Made by a program: the position numbers and the translations under genes
In this document: positions 50,215-59,474 of the stretch, one piece after another
Layout: every line of letters starts with the position of its first letter
How positions within the stretch are numbered: the first letter of the stretch is position 1
Source of the DNA: Janthinobacterium sp. J1-1
GTDB taxonomy: Bacteria > Pseudomonadota > Gammaproteobacteria > Burkholderiales > Burkholderiaceae_D
DNA length: 64,000 nucleotides
Assembly (NCBI RefSeq): GCF_030944405.1
Contig: NZ_CP132339.1
Span: 6,651,145 to 6,715,144 of the forward strand
Direction of reading: 5' to 3'
Notes under the pieces: generated by a model
What the model was told of the DNA's origin: nothing
The model's input: only the letters and a program-made list of their open reading frames with translations
Database searches by the model: none

Positions 50215-51410
50215 TGCCGGCCTCAGCCCATGACCATCCGCTGGCGGCGCCGCCGCATCCGCCTGCGCCTCGCCGCTCTTCGCCCGTCTCGCGCGCGACG
50301 CTGCTGGCCTATGTGTTCCTGATCGTCTACGCCAGCTGGTTTCCATTTACGGGCTGGCACAGCAACGGCCTGTCGCCGTTGCTGTTTCTTGAAAACACCA
50401 GGATGCCCCGGTACTGGACGGGCTTTGACGTCGGCGTCAACATCGTCGGCTACATGCCGCTGGGCACCTTGATCGTGTATTCGCTGTTTCCGCGCATCAC
50501 CGGCTTTTTTGCCGTGCTGATCGCCACCTTGTGCGGCATGTTTATCTCCGGCAGCATGGAGGCGGTGCAAACCTACCTGCCCAGCCGCGTCTCGTCGAAC
50601 CTCGATTTCTATACCAACTCGGCCGGCTGCTGCGTCGGCGCCATCGTCGGCGCCCTGTCGGCGCGCAAGCTGCTCGACCACAGCCATTTGCTGCGCGTGC
50701 GCCAGCGCTGGTTCGTCCAGCATGCCAGCCAGGGCCTGGTGCTGGTCGCGCTGTGGCCGCTGGCGCAGATCTATCCGCAGGGCTATCTGTTCGGCCTGGG
50801 CCAGCTGCTGCCCATCCTGTGGGACTGGCTGTCGACCCTGATAGGCATGGAGATCGACCTGGCGTCCTACCTGCGGCCCGACGCCGTGCTGACGGTGGAA
50901 CAATACTGGCTGTCGGAAACCATCATCACGGCCTGCGGCATGACGGGCGCCGTGCTGGCCCTGCTGTGCCTGATGCGCCGTTCCGCGCCGCGCGCCGCAC
51001 TGGTGGTGATCCTGATCGGCGCCGCGCTGGTGGTGCGTTCGCTGGCCAGCGCGCTGCTGTTCTCGCCGCAAAACGCCTTTGTGTGGATCACGCCGGGTGC
51101 CCAGGGCGGCTTTCTGATCGGCCTGATCATGCTGGGCGGGCTGGCCTTCGCGCCCCATGTGGCGCAGCGCCGCATCGCGGTCGCCACCTTGCTGCTGAGC
51201 CTGGTCATCGTGAATACCACGCCGATCAATCCCTATTTCATGTCCACCCTGCAAGGCTGGGTACAAGGCAAGTTCCTCAACTTCAATGGCGCGGCCCAGT
51301 TCCTGGCCCTGCTGTGGCCGTTCATGGCGCTGTGGTTCCTGTGGCTGCCTTCGCACAAGCTGAACCGGCAGGAAGAACTGCAGCGACATCGGCGCGAAGA
51401 CCATCCATAA
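50211..51410 (+). CDS. VanZ-family membrane protein
   Basis: A 399-residue membrane protein with about nine hydrophobic helices. The N-terminal half shows the VanZ pattern (YASWFPFTGW, VGVNIVGYMPLGTL, SRVSSNLDFYTNSAGC). VanZ proteins are linked to glycopeptide resistance but the broader family is of unknown function. Its start overlaps the lipoprotein stop (ATGA), so it is the last gene of the Mla-type operon. An internal ATG three bases later is an alternative start. Confidence 0.85.
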   Translation: MMPASAHDHPLAAPPHPPAPRRSSPVSRATLLAYVFLIVYASWFPFTGWHSNGLSPLLFLENTRMPRYWTGFDVGVNIVGYMPLGTLIVYSLFPRITGFFAVLIATLCGMFISGSMEAVQTYLPSRVSSNLDFYTNSAGCCVGAIVGALSARKLLDHSHLLRVRQRWFVQHASQGLVLVALWPLAQIYPQGYLFGLGQLLPILWDWLSTLIGMEIDLASYLRPDAVLTVEQYWLSETIITACGMTGAVLALLCLMRRSAPRAALVVILIGAALVVRSLASALLFSPQNAFVWITPGAQGGFLIGLIMLGGLAFAPHVAQRRIAVATLLLSLVIVNTTPINPYFMSTLQGWVQGKFLNFNGAAQFLALLWPFMALWFLWLPSHKLNRQEELQRHRREDHP

Positions 51411-51449
51411 GCGTTATCATGGCGCATAGCCAACCGCAGGAGTACGACA

Positions 51450-51767
51450 ATGAGCGACGCCCCCTATTTTGAACGCCACGTTTTTTTCTGCATGAACAAA
51501 CGTGAAGACGGCCGCAACAGCTGCGGCGACCATGGCGCCGAAAAAGCGCAAAAACACTGCAAGCGCCGCATCAAGGACCTGAACATGAGTGGCGCCAGCA
51601 AGATCCGCATCAACCAGGCCGGCTGCCTGGACCGCTGCGAAGAAGGACCGGTGCTGGTGATCTACCCGGAAGGTACCTGGTACACCTATGTCGACAACAG
51701 CGATATCGATGACATTATCGATAGCCATCTGGTGGGCGGCAAGGTTGTCGATCGCCTCAAGATTTAA
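51450..51767 (+). CDS. Thioredoxin-like 2Fe-2S ferredoxin
   Basis: A 105-residue protein. Four Cys appear in the thioredoxin-like ferredoxin pattern: FFCMN near residue 14, NSCGD, and CLDRC (CxxxC) near residue 60, followed by EEGPVLVIYPEG and the C-terminal YVDNSDIDDII. It transfers electrons; partner unknown. The following hydrolase gene starts 27 bases later and may share the transcript. Confidence 0.92.
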   Translation: MSDAPYFERHVFFCMNKREDGRNSCGDHGAEKAQKHCKRRIKDLNMSGASKIRINQAGCLDRCEEGPVLVIYPEGTWYTYVDNSDIDDIIDSHLVGGKVVDRLKI

Positions 51768-51793
51768 TACCAATTTAAGAGACAAGCGCCAAC

Positions 51794-52456
51794 ATGAGCC
51801 TCATGAACCGAAATTCCGAAAAATTCACCTTGGCCGGCCATGCGGGCAGCATGGAAGGCCTGCTGGACTTCCCGGCCGATACCCCGCGCGGCATCGCGCT
51901 GGTGGCCCATCCGCACCCGCTGTACGGCGGCACCATGGACAACAAGGTCACGCAGACACTGGCGCGCGCCTTTGTCGCGCTCGGCTACGTGGTGGCGCGC
52001 ATCAACTTTCGCGGCGTGGGCGCCTCGGAAGGCGTGCATGACCACGGCGCCGGCGAAACCGACGACATGCAACTGCTGTACGAACACATGCGCAGCCTGT
52101 ATCCGGGCCTGCCGGTGGCCTTGTCCGGCTTTTCCTTCGGCACCTTCGTGCAATCGAAATTGAACGAGCGCCTGAGCGCCGCCGGCACGCCGGCCGAGCG
52201 CCTGGCGCTGATCGGCAGCGCGGCTGGCAAATGGGCGATGGCCGACATTCCGGCCGACACCATCCTGATCCACGGCGAACTGGACGACACGATCCCCCTG
52301 TCGGCCGTGTTCGACTGGGCCCGGCCACAGGATATTCCCGTAATCGTGATTCCCGGCGCCGACCACTTTTTCCACCGCAAGCTCAATCACATCAAGCAAC
52401 TGGTGATCGCGCTATGGCATGGCGACAAACCCGCCAGCACGCTCGACGATGCTTGA
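51794..52456 (+). CDS. Alpha/beta hydrolase
   Basis: A 220-residue serine hydrolase. The nucleophile elbow GFSFGT (GxSxG) lies near residue 116, the acid Asp is in HGELDDTIPL, and the His is in PGADHFFHRK. N-terminal VAHPHPLYGGTMDNKV and NFRGVGASEG are typical of this subfamily. Start at 51794 uses MSLMNRN; an in-frame second Met lies at residue 4. Substrate unknown. Confidence 0.9.
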   Translation: MSLMNRNSEKFTLAGHAGSMEGLLDFPADTPRGIALVAHPHPLYGGTMDNKVTQTLARAFVALGYVVARINFRGVGASEGVHDHGAGETDDMQLLYEHMRSLYPGLPVALSGFSFGTFVQSKLNERLSAAGTPAERLALIGSAAGKWAMADIPADTILIHGELDDTIPLSAVFDWARPQDIPVIVIPGADHFFHRKLNHIKQLVIALWHGDKPASTLDDA

Positions 52457-52570
52457 AGTGTGGGCTTACTGCCGTTTCCGCGGCTATAATTGATCCGTTT
52501 TTTCCACGCGGCCATGTCAGCATCAGCAGCATGGCCCTCAGCCTTCACTTTTTTTCGCAGACCAGCCTCC

Positions 52571-53716
52571 ATGAAAAAACTCCTAGCGGCACTGGCCTCC
52601 AGTGTACTTTTCCTATCCGCCGCCGTGGCCCAGACCGTTCCGGCGCCGACCATCGCCGCCAAGTCCTGGCTCCTGCTCGACGCCACCAGTGGCCAGATCA
52701 TTGCCTCGCAAGATCCGGACGCGCGCATCGAACCGGCTTCGCTCACCAAGATCATGACGGCTTACCTGACGTTTGCCGCCGTGCGCGAAAAGAAACTGGC
52801 GCTGGACCAGAAAGTGAATGTCTCCGTGCGCGCCTGGAAAGTGGACGCCAGCAGCTCGAAAATGTTCATCGACCCGGCCACCCCGGTGTCGATCGACGAC
52901 CTGTTGCATGGCTTGATGATTCAATCGGGTAACGACGCCGCCGTCGCGCTGGCCGAAGCCGTTGCCGGCGACGAAGGCACCTTCGTCGTGCTGATGAACC
53001 GCGAAGCGCAGCGCATGGGCCTGAAAAACACCCGTTTTGCCAATCCGCATGGCCTGCCTAGTCCCGATAACTATTCCACCGCGCAAGACTTGTCCGTGCT
53101 GGCCAAACGCGTGATCGCCGACTATCCGGAATTCTACAAAATCGATTCCGTGAAAAGTTTTACGTACAACAAGATCACCCAGCCGAACCGCAACCGCCTG
53201 CTGTGGCTGGACCCGACCGTCGACGGCATGAAAACCGGCCACACGGAAGCGGCCGGCTACTGCATGATCGCCTCGGCACGCCGCCCGGGCGGTTCCGGCG
53301 AGCGCCGTTTGATTTCCGTGGTGCTCGGCACCACCTCCGACCAGGCCCGCACGCAGGAAAGCCAGAAGCTGCTGAACTGGGGCTTCCAGAACTTCGATAC
53401 CGTCAAGCTGTACTCGAAGGGCCAGGCCGTGGCCACGCCGGAAGTGTGGAAAGGCTCGAAAAGCACCGTGAAAATCGGCTTTGCCAACGACGTGCTGGTC
53501 ACCGTACCGAAAGGCACGGCCGCCAAGATGAAACCGGTGCTGGAACGCAAGGACCCGCTGGTCGCGCCGCTGCCGCAGAACGCCCCGGTAGGCAAGCTGA
53601 AAATGGTGGTGGACGGCAAGACCCTGCTGGAACTGCCGGTGGTGGCGCTGGAGCCGATCACCGAAGCCTCGATCTTTGGCCGCGCCTGGGATTCGATGCG
53701 CTTGTGGCTGAAATAA
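52571..53716 (+). CDS. dacC: D-alanyl-D-alanine carboxypeptidase (DacC/PBP5-PBP6 type)
   Basis: Trims the terminal D-Ala of peptidoglycan pentapeptides in the periplasm. Signal peptide 1-20 (ending AVA) and 381 residues in all. All three penicillin-binding motifs are present: PASLTKIM (SxxK), SGNDAAVAL (SxN) and KTGHTEAAGY (KTG). The C-terminal beta domain ends with an amphipathic tail (IFGRAWDSMRLWLK) suited to membrane attachment. A strong terminator follows at 53748. Confidence 0.93.
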   Translation: MKKLLAALASSVLFLSAAVAQTVPAPTIAAKSWLLLDATSGQIIASQDPDARIEPASLTKIMTAYLTFAAVREKKLALDQKVNVSVRAWKVDASSSKMFIDPATPVSIDDLLHGLMIQSGNDAAVALAEAVAGDEGTFVVLMNREAQRMGLKNTRFANPHGLPSPDNYSTAQDLSVLAKRVIADYPEFYKIDSVKSFTYNKITQPNRNRLLWLDPTVDGMKTGHTEAAGYCMIASARRPGGSGERRLISVVLGTTSDQARTQESQKLLNWGFQNFDTVKLYSKGQAVATPEVWKGSKSTVKIGFANDVLVTVPKGTAAKMKPVLERKDPLVAPLPQNAPVGKLKMVVDGKTLLELPVVALEPITEASIFGRAWDSMRLWLK

Positions 53717-53747
53717 GCAATAAGAGCCTATTAAGGTAGTCGCAAAC

Positions 53748-53774
53748 AGCCCGCAGCGATGCGGGCTTTTTTTT
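53748..53774 (+). terminator. Intrinsic terminator after the D,D-carboxypeptidase gene
   Basis: AGCCCGC pairs with GCGGGCT around AGCGAT, followed by eight T residues. Confidence 0.92.
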
Positions 53775-53828
53775 GCCTGTTGCAAGGATATAATCCGTCA
53801 GATCAGCCCGTCGCCACTCCCAGAAAGT

Positions 53829-54761
53829 ATGCCCATGACCCATGTTTTTCCCGCCAGCCTGCAAGCCCCGCGCAGCCGCCTCTCGCCGCATGGCCCCGAA
53901 CTGTCGCGCATCGTCGCCGGCATGTGGCGCATCGGCGAATGGAACATGACGGCGCAGCAGCGCCTGGCGTTTATCGAGCAATGCCTGACGCTGGGCGTCA
54001 CCAGTTTCGATCACGCCGATATCTATGGCGACTACAGCGCCGAAGGCCTGTTCGGCGAAGCGCTGGCCCTGCGGCCGGGCTTGCGCGACCAGATGGAACT
54101 GGTCAGCAAATGCGGCATCAAGCTGCTCTCGCCGCATCGCCCCGGCCATGCGATCCAGCATTACGACACCAGCGCGGCCCATATCACCGGCTCGGTCGAA
54201 CAGTCCTTGCGCCAGCTGCGCACCGACCGGCTCGACCTGCTGCTGATCCACCGCCCCGATCCGCTGATGGATTTCGACGAGATCGCCGGCGCGTTCACCG
54301 CATTGAAAAACGCTGGCAAGGTGCTGCACTTCGGCGTATCGAATTTCAGCCGCCACCAGTTCGAAGCCTTGCACCGCCGCTTTCCGCTGGCGACCAACCA
54401 GGTCGAATTTTCGCCGCTGCATACGGCACCGATGTTCGATGAAACCTTTGATGGCCTGCAGGACCTGGGCGTAGCGCCGATGGCCTGGTCGCCGCTGGCC
54501 GGCGGACGATTGTTCCAGGGCGGCGACGCGAACGTGGAAAACTTGCGCAATGTGATCAAGGATATCGCCGATGAACTGCAGCGCCCGTTTGCCAGCGTGG
54601 TGTTCGCCTGGATCATGCAAGTGCCGTGCAAGCCGCTGCCGCTGACGGGCACCGGTCGCATCGAGGCGGTGGGCGTGGCCGTGGAAGGCACGCAGTTTGC
54701 TCTCAGCCGCAGCGACTGGTTTGCCATCCTGCGCGCGGCAAGAGGGCACGAGGTCGCTTAA
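53829..54761 (+). CDS. Aldo/keto reductase (YdhF-like)
   Basis: A 310-residue NADPH-dependent TIM-barrel oxidoreductase. The catalytic tetrad is visible: Asp in FDHADIYGDY with its Tyr, Lys in LVSKCGIK, and His in LLIHRPDPLMD. LHFGVSNFSRHQFEAL is typical of the YdhF-like branch. A second start at 53835 is possible. Its stop codon interlocks with the stop of the convergent pssA gene. Substrate unknown. Confidence 0.92.
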   Translation: MPMTHVFPASLQAPRSRLSPHGPELSRIVAGMWRIGEWNMTAQQRLAFIEQCLTLGVTSFDHADIYGDYSAEGLFGEALALRPGLRDQMELVSKCGIKLLSPHRPGHAIQHYDTSAAHITGSVEQSLRQLRTDRLDLLLIHRPDPLMDFDEIAGAFTALKNAGKVLHFGVSNFSRHQFEALHRRFPLATNQVEFSPLHTAPMFDETFDGLQDLGVAPMAWSPLAGGRLFQGGDANVENLRNVIKDIADELQRPFASVVFAWIMQVPCKPLPLTGTGRIEAVGVAVEGTQFALSRSDWFAILRAARGHEVA

Positions 54762-55615
54762 TCTATTTCGTCGACATCCGTAAATACCTGAGGCAGGGCA
54801 ATCCCGCGCCAGCCCAGGTGCCAAGCCAGGTTCAGCGCCAGGGTGGCGGCGATATATACGGCAAAGAAGAAGGCAAAGAAACTGGTTTTCAGCCACACCA
54901 GCATGCCGACCGCGACGGCCACCACCAGCAGCAGGGCCAGGCTTTTCTTCTGCTTGGAGCTGGGGAAACGCAGGGTCGACACCATCAGGCTGCCCACGCC
55001 GACCAGCAGCAGCATCAGCAGATAGCTGTGCAACTGGCTGTCGATCGGGGCCGGCCAGGCCACCACCACGGCCGCCACGCAAGCGGCGCCGGCGGTGATC
55101 GGCATGCCGACAAAATACATGGGGTCGGTCTTGCCGACGTTCACATTGAAGCGCGCCAGGCGCATGGCGCCGCAAGCAACAAAAAAGAAGCTGGCCATGC
55201 CGCCAAAGCGCAGCAGCAGCGGATCATGCACGCCCATCTGCACGAAACCATAGCAATACAGCAGCACCGCCGGCGCGCAGCCGAAATTCATCACGTCGGC
55301 GATCGAATCGAGCTGCATGCCGAAGTCCGAGCCGGTGTTGGTCAGCCGCGCGACATAGCCGTCAAGCGCATCGAACACGCCCGCCAGGACCAGCAGCGCC
55401 GCCGCCAGCCGGTAGTCGGCGGGGTCGCCGGTGCCCGCGTTATCGACCGAAATGACGATGCTGGCAAAGCCGCATGCTATCGAAAGCAAAGTCACCATAC
55501 TGGGCAAGGCGTACTTGGCGCGCTGCAGGCGCGACTTGGGCAAGGTGTTCAAATTATGGGCAATCCAAAAAATCGGTGAAAAAACAGTGGCATAGCGAAC
55601 AAGCATTGCACCCAT
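54758..55615 (-). CDS. pssA: CDP-diacylglycerol-serine O-phosphatidyltransferase
   Basis: Makes phosphatidylserine for phosphatidylethanolamine synthesis, in the membrane. Start at 55615 (MGAMLVRYATV) has a GGGT-like ribosome site; MLVR at 55606 is an alternative. 285 residues, several membrane helices. The CDP-alcohol phosphatidyltransferase signature DGYVARLTNTGSDFGMQLDS carries the catalytic Asp set. The stop shares bases with the aldo/keto reductase stop. Confidence 0.92.
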   Translation of the reverse strand: MGAMLVRYATVFSPIFWIAHNLNTLPKSRLQRAKYALPSMVTLLSIACGFASIVISVDNAGTGDPADYRLAAALLVLAGVFDALDGYVARLTNTGSDFGMQLDSIADVMNFGCAPAVLLYCYGFVQMGVHDPLLLRFGGMASFFFVACGAMRLARFNVNVGKTDPMYFVGMPITAGAACVAAVVVAWPAPIDSQLHSYLLMLLLVGVGSLMVSTLRFPSSKQKKSLALLLVVAVAVGMLVWLKTSFFAFFFAVYIAATLALNLAWHLGWRGIALPQVFTDVDEID

Positions 55616-55763
55616 TCTACCCTGCGCGCGGGTTCGCACCCTAGCGTCGGCCAGCCGCACACGGCAGTAACTTCTGTGCACTCCGGGCGGCAAAAATACC
55701 TTAGAATCGATTCAAGGCGCCACCATCAACAGAGCAGCAGTTCCCTTTCATACAGGAGTCAGC

Positions 55764-56732
55764 TTGATCGCCTTGTCCCAGCATAGCAAATCATTCATTC
55801 CCGCCCTGTTGATCGCGGCGCTGCTGACCGCTTGCGGCGGTGGCGGCAGCGACAGCGGCAATACGACCACGGCATCGACGGCCACTCCCGGGCCGCAGCT
55901 GGTGCAGGAGGCGGGCGCGCCCGCCATGACCGGCAGCATCGCCACCGATGGCTACAACTGGATCAATTACCGGCGCGGCCAGGTCGGCCTGGCCAGCCTG
56001 GCGCGCAACAGCCTGATCGATACCGCGGCGCAAGGCCATTCCGACTATTTAAAAACCAATAATACGGTCTCGCATGACCAGGTTGCCGGCAAGCCCGGCT
56101 TTACGGGCGCCACCCTGGCCGACCGCTTCGTCAAGGCGGGCTATAGCCTGAACCGCTCGAATTCCTATGCCTATGGCGAAGTGATCGCGGGCGCCACCAA
56201 CAACTCCGGCTTTTACCTGGCGGAAGAACTGATCACCGCCATCTATCACCGCTTCGCCATCTTTGAACCGATCTTCAAGGAAGCGGGCACCGGCGCCGCC
56301 ATGGGCAACAATGGCTACGCGTATTTCACCGCCGACTTCGCCGCCAACAATGGCTATGGCCCTGGGCTGGCCGCAGGGCAAGTCGTCACCTACCCCGTCA
56401 GCAACCAGGCCAAGGTGGCCACCAGTTTTTCCAGCAATAACGAGGAACCCGATCCGGTGCCGAACCAGGATATTGTCGGCTATCCGATCAGCGTGCACGC
56501 CAATATCAACGACGTGCTCGGCGTGACGGCCTTTACCGTGCGCCAGCGCGGCGCCGCCAGCGACCTGACGGTACTGCTGCTGCAACGCGCGACGGACCCG
56601 CAAACGCCCTTGTCCGCCGCCGCCATCATTCCGCTGGCGCCGCTGACGGCCGGCACCACGTACGACGTCAGCTTCAACGGCCGTGTGAACGGTACCGCCG
56701 TCACGCGCAGCTGGTCGTTTACCACGCGCTAG
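55764..56732 (+). CDS. CAP (SCP/PR1)-domain lipoprotein
   Basis: A 322-residue exported lipoprotein beginning at TTG 55764, chosen because AGGAG lies 6 bases upstream. The lipobox LTAC is near residue 22, followed by a Ser/Thr-rich linker. The CAP domain (about 60-210) shows NYRRGQVGLASLARN, DTAAQGHSDYL, HDQ and YAYGEVIAG. A C-terminal beta-domain ends in RSWSFTTR. CAP proteins are secreted with diverse roles. Confidence 0.85.
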   Translation: MIALSQHSKSFIPALLIAALLTACGGGGSDSGNTTTASTATPGPQLVQEAGAPAMTGSIATDGYNWINYRRGQVGLASLARNSLIDTAAQGHSDYLKTNNTVSHDQVAGKPGFTGATLADRFVKAGYSLNRSNSYAYGEVIAGATNNSGFYLAEELITAIYHRFAIFEPIFKEAGTGAAMGNNGYAYFTADFAANNGYGPGLAAGQVVTYPVSNQAKVATSFSSNNEEPDPVPNQDIVGYPISVHANINDVLGVTAFTVRQRGAASDLTVLLLQRATDPQTPLSAAAIIPLAPLTAGTTYDVSFNGRVNGTAVTRSWSFTTR

Positions 56733-56742
56733 CGGTGACGGC

Positions 56743-57372
56743 ATGAGCACACCCCACGCCGATAGCGACCATCGCGCCACCACAGCGCAGGGTTCGCGCG
56801 TGCTCGACGTGGAAGGCGGGCTGGGCCGCATCATGGGCGACCGCCCGCTATACCTGAAAATCCTGCGCCGCTTCCTGCATGATCACGGCACCACGCCGCG
56901 CCAGATCCGCATGGTGTTTGCCGCCGGCGACTATGCCGGCGCGCGCCTGCGCGTGCACACCTTGAAGGGCGCGGCCGGCATGATCGGCGCGGTCCAGGTG
57001 CATGCCTTGTCGAGCGCGCTGGAAATGGCGCTGCGGGCCCAGGCGCCCGGCCTGGCGCAGCAGATCGCGCACCTGGAACTGGCGCAAGATCAACTGCTGG
57101 GCGCCGTCAGCGCGATGCTGGGCACGCCCGAAGAAAGTCATCTGGCAGCGCAGGACATGGCGCCCGACCCGTCCGCCCCCGCCATCCAGCTGCTGCTGGC
57201 GCGCCTGGCCAGCCATTTGCGCGAGGGCGACGGCGCCGCCATCGATATCCTGGAAAATTCGGCCAGCCTGCTGGCCGCCAGCCTGGGCGTGCATGTGTAC
57301 CAGGAAGTGGCGGCCGCCGCCCATGAATTCGATTTTGACAACGCACTGGAAGCCCTGCTGCGCCGGCGATAA
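56743..57372 (+). CDS. Hpt (histidine phosphotransfer) domain protein
   Basis: A 209-residue cytoplasmic protein. An N-terminal Hpt domain has the phosphoacceptor block RVHTLKGAAGMIGA (His near residue 72). The C-terminal half is another helical segment with a weaker Hpt-like pattern. It likely relays phosphate in a multistep two-component pathway; no sensor kinase or response regulator is nearby. Its stop abuts the stop of the convergent zinc-ribbon gene. Confidence 0.8.
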   Translation: MSTPHADSDHRATTAQGSRVLDVEGGLGRIMGDRPLYLKILRRFLHDHGTTPRQIRMVFAAGDYAGARLRVHTLKGAAGMIGAVQVHALSSALEMALRAQAPGLAQQIAHLELAQDQLLGAVSAMLGTPEESHLAAQDMAPDPSAPAIQLLLARLASHLREGDGAAIDILENSASLLAASLGVHVYQEVAAAAHEFDFDNALEALLRRR

Positions 57373-57576
57373 TCAGCGATCATATTGCGTCTCTTCCGCA
57401 TACGCCTCGCCACAACTCTTGCAGCAAAAGCGCCGCACCGCATCGAGCGGCTTGTCGCAATACCAGCAGGCGCCCTTGGGCGGCAAGCTTGCGGTCAGGC
57501 GCAAGGCGTCGGACAAGGGCGTGGCCGCGACCGTCAAGCCTTGCCCCTGCTGCCCTTCCGGCTGTTTGCTGTCCAT
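57373..57576 (-). CDS. Small zinc-ribbon-like protein, function unknown
   Basis: A 67-residue acidic protein. CWYCDKPL and CCKSCG give two CxxC-type pairs suited to binding one zinc ion, ending EETQYDR. It is convergent with the Hpt gene, whose stop lies directly beside its own. No strong family match, but the Cys spacing and codon use make it a real gene. Confidence 0.65.
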   Translation of the reverse strand: MDSKQPEGQQGQGLTVAATPLSDALRLTASLPPKGACWYCDKPLDAVRRFCCKSCGEAYAEETQYDR

Positions 57577-57654
57577 GCATGCCCCCTTTGCACGCGGCGC
57601 CGAATGGCCGCTAAGCAAGATTACTTCAGCGTAATCTCGAGTACATGACAATTC

Positions 57655-57966
57655 TCAATCAGCCTTTCCCTGTGTCCGGAAACTCCTGACCGCATCATTG
57701 GCATGCTGGTCGATGACTTTCCTGATCGCCGGCTGTTTCGCATATTTCACGCTCAAGCGCTTCAGCTGCTGCTGCGCCGCCCCGCACGACTGCTCGATGG
57801 CCTGCGTGATGTCGCGCTGGCGCGCCTTGTCGTTCTCGTCCCACTCGCCAGCGAAGTGCTCGCACATCTCGGCATTGTCGATAAACTTTGCCACATCAGC
57901 CGGCAATTTTTGCTTTGCGCCAGCCAGCAGAGGCAGGCTCAGCAAAAGTGCGAACACAAGCTTCAT
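57655..57966 (-). CDS. Small exported protein, function unknown
   Basis: A 103-residue protein with a signal peptide (MKLVFALLLSLPLLAGA) and a helical mature part. Two Cys, in AEMCEHF and EQSCGAA, could form a disulphide. It begins 10 bases after the mnmE stop on the same strand, so is probably cotranscribed. No family recognised. Confidence 0.65.
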   Translation of the reverse strand: MKLVFALLLSLPLLAGAKQKLPADVAKFIDNAEMCEHFAGEWDENDKARQRDITQAIEQSCGAAQQQLKRLSVKYAKQPAIRKVIDQHANDAVRSFRTQGKAD

Positions 57967-57976
57967 CCATCTCTTC

Positions 57977-59356
57977 TTATTTGCCGATACAAAACCGGCT
58001 GAAAATCACGCCCAGCAAATCGTCGGGCGAGAATTCCCCCGTGATGCTCGACAGCTGCACCTGCGCCAGGCGCAGTTCTTCGGCGAACAGGTCCAGCGAC
58101 TGGTCGTCCTGGGCCGCGTGTTCGGCGGCGATATTCAGATGTTTGCCGGCCGATTTCAGGGCGATCAGATGGCGTTCGCGCGCCAGGTACAGCGACTCGC
58201 CCGTCTGTTGCCAGCCGGCGATACGCAACAGCTCGCCGCGCAGCAGGTCGATGCCGATATGTTCGTGCGCCGACAGGTAGACGTGGGTCGCGTCCGGCAA
58301 CATGTCGACGCTGGCCTTGTGGCCCGACAGATCGATCTTGTTCCACACGCGCACCACCGGCACGCCTTCGGGGAAGGCGGCGACGATGGTTTCGTCGGCC
58401 AGGGTCGGGCCGTGGTCGGCGTCAAGCAAGTGCAGGATCACGTCGGCCTTGCCGATCTCGCCCCAGGTGCGCTCGATGCCGATGCGCTCGACGGCGTCGA
58501 CGGTGTCGCCGGCGCTGCGAATGCCGGCCGTGTCGATGATGTTGAGCGGAATGCCTTCGATCTGGATCGTTTCGCTGACCTTGTCGCGCGTGGTGCCGGC
58601 GATCGGCGTGACGATGGCCACGTCGGCGCCGGCCAGCGCGTTCAACAGCGACGACTTGCCCACGTTCGGCTGGCCGGCCAGCACTACATTCAACCCTTCG
58701 CGCAGCAGCGCGCCCTGCGCGGCCTGGGCAAACACTTTATTCAAAGCCTCGATCACGGCTTTCAACTGGCCGCGCGCGTTCGATTTTTCCAGGAAGTCGA
58801 TCTCCTCTTCCGGAAAATCCAGGGTCGCTTCGACCAGCATGCGCAAGCCCGTCACCTGCTCCACCAGCGCGTGGATGGTGTTCGAGAACGCGCCCGACAG
58901 CGATTGCGAGGCGGACTTGGCGGCCGCCTCGGTCGAGGCGTCGATCAGGTCGGCCACGGCCTCGGCCTGCGCCAGGTCGAGCTTGTCGTTCAAGAAGGCG
59001 CGGCGCGTGAATTCGCCGGGCTCGGCCAGGCGCAAGCCGCTGTCCTTGCCCGCTTCCAATACGCGCGCGAGCAGCAATTGCAACACGACCGGGCCGCCAT
59101 GGCCCTGCAGTTCCAGCACGTCTTCGCCCGTGTACGAATGCGGGCCCTTGAATTGGATGGCGATGCCCTGGTCGATAATGGCGCCGTCCGCTTCAGTGAA
59201 TGGCACATAAGTGGCGTGGCGCGGTTTCAATGCCTGGTCGCCGAACAGCGCGGCCATCAGGGGCGCCAGGTTCTTGCCGGAGGCGCGGACCACGCCGATG
59301 CCGCCGCGTCCGGGGGCGGTGGCGATGGCGGCGATAGGAGAGGAGTCGAGTTTCAT
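57977..59356 (-). CDS. mnmE: tRNA uridine-5-carboxymethylaminomethyl GTPase MnmE
   Basis: With MnmG, modifies the wobble uridine of certain tRNAs. At 459 residues it has the expected length. The N-terminal formyl-THF-binding-type domain begins [15 protein letters not shown] central helical domain follows, then the G domain: [14 protein letters not shown] (Walker A), DTAG, WNKIDL, and the C-terminal CIGK with the conserved Cys. Typical neighbour of yidC; an IS4 element now separates them. Confidence 0.97.
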   Translation of the reverse strand: MKLDSSPIAAIATAPGRGGIGVVRASGKNLAPLMAALFGDQALKPRHATYVPFTEADGAIIDQGIAIQFKGPHSYTGEDVLELQGHGGPVVLQLLLARVLEAGKDSGLRLAEPGEFTRRAFLNDKLDLAQAEAVADLIDASTEAAAKSASQSLSGAFSNTIHALVEQVTGLRMLVEATLDFPEEEIDFLEKSNARGQLKAVIEALNKVFAQAAQGALLREGLNVVLAGQPNVGKSSLLNALAGADVAIVTPIAGTTRDKVSETIQIEGIPLNIIDTAGIRSAGDTVDAVERIGIERTWGEIGKADVILHLLDADHGPTLADETIVAAFPEGVPVVRVWNKIDLSGHKASVDMLPDATHVYLSAHEHIGIDLLRGELLRIAGWQQTGESLYLARERHLIALKSAGKHLNIAAEHAAQDDQSLDLFAEELRLAQVQLSSITGEFSPDDLLGVIFSRFCIGK

Positions 59357-59403
59357 GGGGGTAGTTTATTCGGAGAAGGCTGGAAGAGGTCGGCAAAACC
59401 CAC

Positions 59404-59446
59404 TTTTTTTTGAAATCGGACCCACCGGGTCCGATTTCAAAAAAAA
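59404..59446. terminator. Palindromic terminator between mnmE and the IS4 element
   Basis: A perfect 20-bp stem (TTTTTTTTGAAATCGGACCC with its complement, loop ACC) with T and A runs on its outer ends. On the minus strand it would end transcription arriving from yidC or the IS; it works in both directions. Confidence 0.85.
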
Positions 59447-59474
59447 GCCCGCACTAGGCGGTAATGCCGTTCAG

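Noticed and set aside
59357..59403. An mnmE promoter derived from the IS4 element
   Set aside because: The element is on the far side of a strong palindromic terminator and its gene points away; no outward promoter was visible at the left end.
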